NCBI GenBank assembly: GCA_025350645.1
Contig: JANXXM010000138.1
Span: 1 to 37,518 of the forward strand
DNA from: Ferruginibacter sp.
Lineage (GTDB): Bacteria > Bacteroidota > Bacteroidia > Chitinophagales > Chitinophagaceae
DNA length: 37,518 nt
Direction of reading: 5' to 3'
Shown one piece after another: positions 35,595-37,518 of the stretch; the first letter of the stretch is position 1; every line of letters starts with the position of its first letter. The position numbers were made by a program, and so were the translations under genes. The notes beneath the pieces are model-generated. The model did no database searches, was not told where the DNA came from, and worked only from the letters and a program-made list of their open reading frames with translations.

Positions 35595-37331
35595 TTAACC
35601 TTCTTCAACTCTGTATACCGGGTAATGCAAAAAAGCCTTTTCCATCCATTGACTGTTTTTATAAATATAATTTAATATTGCATTGGCATCTTTAGCAAAT
35701 GCAGGATCAGCACGCTTTTTGGCTTGCAATTTTTGTTTTAAAATTACGTCGTTCTTCAAAACATCCGCTGCTATATCTTCCCATCTGTAATCACTGTATC
35801 CTTCTTTTTGCTGTAATATTGCATCAAAAAAATTCCATGCAAAAAAACTGTCATCGCCAGTTGGTTCCAGCATTTCAATAATATACCTGTTTGTTATTTG
35901 GTTTAGTGTAATGATATGGTCTCCCTTTAAGAATAGGATATTCTGTAGTGTGCTGCTTGTTTTTACGGCATAATTTCCATGATGTTTCTCGTAAGCAATT
36001 GTCCTGCTTTTATACTCATCAATTTTGTAAGCAGTCACGTTTATAAGGGTATCTTTTTCAATATTTTTTATTATTACTCCATTTAATTGTAGCCTTTCTA
36101 ATACCTCGTACCAGCCCGCAGGAATAATGTATGCCGCAGGTTTTTTTATTTCATTTGTGGGCAGGTAAGTATTAAAAAACTTTATCTCTTTTGTAAAAGG
36201 TTTATTGTGATTATAAAACATTTTTTGCAGGCCAGTAGCTTCGCTTAGCATAGTATCCTGCTCATATCCTTTAAAAATAATACCTGTATTTTTTGAACGA
36301 TCTATCGTCCATTTTAAAGGAAATATTTTTTGCTGCATCATTGCTGCAAGAGTTTCTTTTCTTGTATTTATTAACGCCATTGCATTAAGCGATGCTTTAT
36401 GTATAAAAGTACACATCAAATCATAAGTTGACTGCACTCTTTGCTTATATGGTTTTAGCATATGCGTTTCTGGTATAAAAGAAAATGTACCAAAGAGTGC
36501 TGCATAACCACTGCTGTATCTCGGGGTTTCGTAAAACATATCTATTCCTTTATTTAAATCAGCAGCATCAAATTCTACATAAGGTATAAGATCCCAGTTT
36601 TTTTCTTTCATACCAGCGTATAGTTGCGGCTCAAAAATATCTTTTAACCATTTGCCCGCAACAGCCCCAAGTTTATCATATTGTGTAGTAATAAGCGTCA
36701 TGGTATGTTGATAATCTGCACCATCACTTACATGGTTGTCAATAAAAATATCCGGATTTAACCATTGAAATATTTTCGCAAAAGCTCTTGCTTCTTTACT
36801 GTCATTTTTTGTAAAATCCCTGTTCAGATCCAGGTTTTGGGAGTTGCCTCTAAAGCCATATTGCAAAGGGCCGTTTTGGTTTACCCTGGTATAACTGTTT
36901 CTATTAAGGCAGCCACCTATATTATAAACCGGAATGATGGCCAGCACTACATTTGAAGGTAAAATTATTTTTCTATTTTTAATATCCCTCACCAGCATCA
37001 TGCTCGCATCTATACCATCTGGCTCACCCGGGTGAATACCATTGTTTATCATTATTATTACTTTGTGCTGTTGATGCCATTTTTGCGGCTCAAAATTTTT
37101 GTCTGCACTTACCAATACGATGAGCAAAGGGTAACCGGCATCTGTTTGATCTCCTTCTTTTATTTTTATGATACCGGCATTCTTTGCCAGATTTTTATAA
37201 AATGAAATGATTTCAAAATAGGTAGCCGTTTCCATTCTGTTGCTTTTTTCAAAATGGGTTTGCTGCGCTGTGCAAGGGTAAGCAGCAATTATAAAAACCA
37301 GTAATAAAAATTTAATAAACGTTTTTTTCAA
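35595..37331 (-). CDS. exported M14-family zinc carboxypeptidase
   Basis: 578 residues with a Sec signal peptide (cleavage near CTAQ, residue 23). Zinc ligands and catalytic residues of M14: His100 and Glu103 (NGIHPGEPDG), Asn170-Arg171 (LDLNRDF, carboxylate binding), His200 (FIDNHVSDGADYQ) and Glu288 (FIPETHML). A C-terminal domain of about 240 residues without recognised motifs follows, as in other large Bacteroidota M14 proteins. It removes C-terminal residues from peptides or peptidoglycan stems in the periplasm. With the S66 gene just downstream on the same strand it could form a wall-peptide trimming unit; that link is inference. Confidence 0.93.
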   Translation of the reverse strand: MKKTFIKFLLLVFIIAAYPCTAQQTHFEKSNRMETATYFEIISFYKNLAKNAGIIKIKEGDQTDAGYPLLIVLVSADKNFEPQKWHQQHKVIIMINNGIHPGEPDGIDASMMLVRDIKNRKIILPSNVVLAIIPVYNIGGCLNRNSYTRVNQNGPLQYGFRGNSQNLDLNRDFTKNDSKEARAFAKIFQWLNPDIFIDNHVSDGADYQHTMTLITTQYDKLGAVAGKWLKDIFEPQLYAGMKEKNWDLIPYVEFDAADLNKGIDMFYETPRYSSGYAALFGTFSFIPETHMLKPYKQRVQSTYDLMCTFIHKASLNAMALINTRKETLAAMMQQKIFPLKWTIDRSKNTGIIFKGYEQDTMLSEATGLQKMFYNHNKPFTKEIKFFNTYLPTNEIKKPAAYIIPAGWYEVLERLQLNGVIIKNIEKDTLINVTAYKIDEYKSRTIAYEKHHGNYAVKTSSTLQNILFLKGDHIITLNQITNRYIIEMLEPTGDDSFFAWNFFDAILQQKEGYSDYRWEDIAADVLKNDVILKQKLQAKKRADPAFAKDANAILNYIYKNSQWMEKAFLHYPVYRVEEG

Positions 37332-37518
37332 ATCTTGCTATTTTAAAAGTAAAGTTATTGAAGATAAAAATAATGGTATCATTAGCGTCTTGTTATAAAT
37401 CGAAGATAGTCAATTGATTATCTTTTTTTTCTTTGACATATTGCGGATACGAGTTTGAAAATAATTCTAATAAAGGTGTTTTGCACAATAATGAGATACT
37501 TAAAATTTGTAAGATTTC

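Overview
The window looks like a chromosomal segment of a low-GC Bacteroidota, most like the Chitinophagaceae. The evidence is a Por/type IX secretion sorting domain, Bacteroidota-type promoters (TAnnTTTG), lipoproteins and Gln-initiated mature exoproteins, a compact rpsF-rpsR-rplI operon, a long MetRS with a C-terminal tRNA-binding domain, and a two-domain cyanophycin synthetase. Family names come from reading the translations; no database search was run.

Layout. 1-4.0 kb (+): a small lipoprotein and a large secreted alpha/beta-hydrolase split by a frameshift exactly at its nucleophile elbow. 4.0-5.3 kb: a membrane-protein gene with an in-frame TGA, behind a cassette-like non-coding stretch. 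5.3-8.1 kb (-): tRNA-Gln(UUG) and cphA. 8.3-11.1 kb (-): a five-gene operon headed by an ArsR repressor (SRPBCC protein, small alpha/beta protein, PhnB-like VOC protein, exported aspartyl protease), with a candidate operator. 11.6-12.7 kb (+): a double-fasciclin lipoprotein. 13.2-17.6 kb (-): S9 peptidase, small membrane protein, exported amidohydrolase. 18.1-20.5 kb (-): a FadN-type 3-hydroxyacyl-CoA dehydrogenase/enoyl-CoA hydratase interrupted by TAA. 20.9-24.3 kb (-): metG followed by an MFS transporter. 24.4-26.7 kb: a decayed sugar locus, a GH3 remnant (-) divergent from a NUDIX/winged-helix regulator with a stop codon (+), with a palindromic operator candidate between them. 26.8-32.3 kb (+): LD-carboxypeptidase, ribosomal proteins S6-S18-L9, glycine-rich RRM protein, Kup potassium transporter. 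32.4-34.6 kb (+): small membrane protein, broken rhodanese, two tandem alpha/beta hydrolases. 34.6-37.3 kb (-): second LD-carboxypeptidase and an M14 carboxypeptidase.

Two observations stand out. First, a ~112-bp element is present twice in direct orientation (16148-16260 and 17850-17960), flanking the amidohydrolase. Its two copies can fold alike, and two differences between them keep pairing only if the + strand is the RNA, which points to a structured RNA. Second, six loci carry reading-frame lesions while the translation, transport and cphA genes are intact. The lesions are both substitutions (in-frame TAA/TGA) and homopolymer indels, so either real gene decay or a mixture of decay and sequence error is possible. 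I saw no CRISPR array, insertion sequence, integrase or phage gene.
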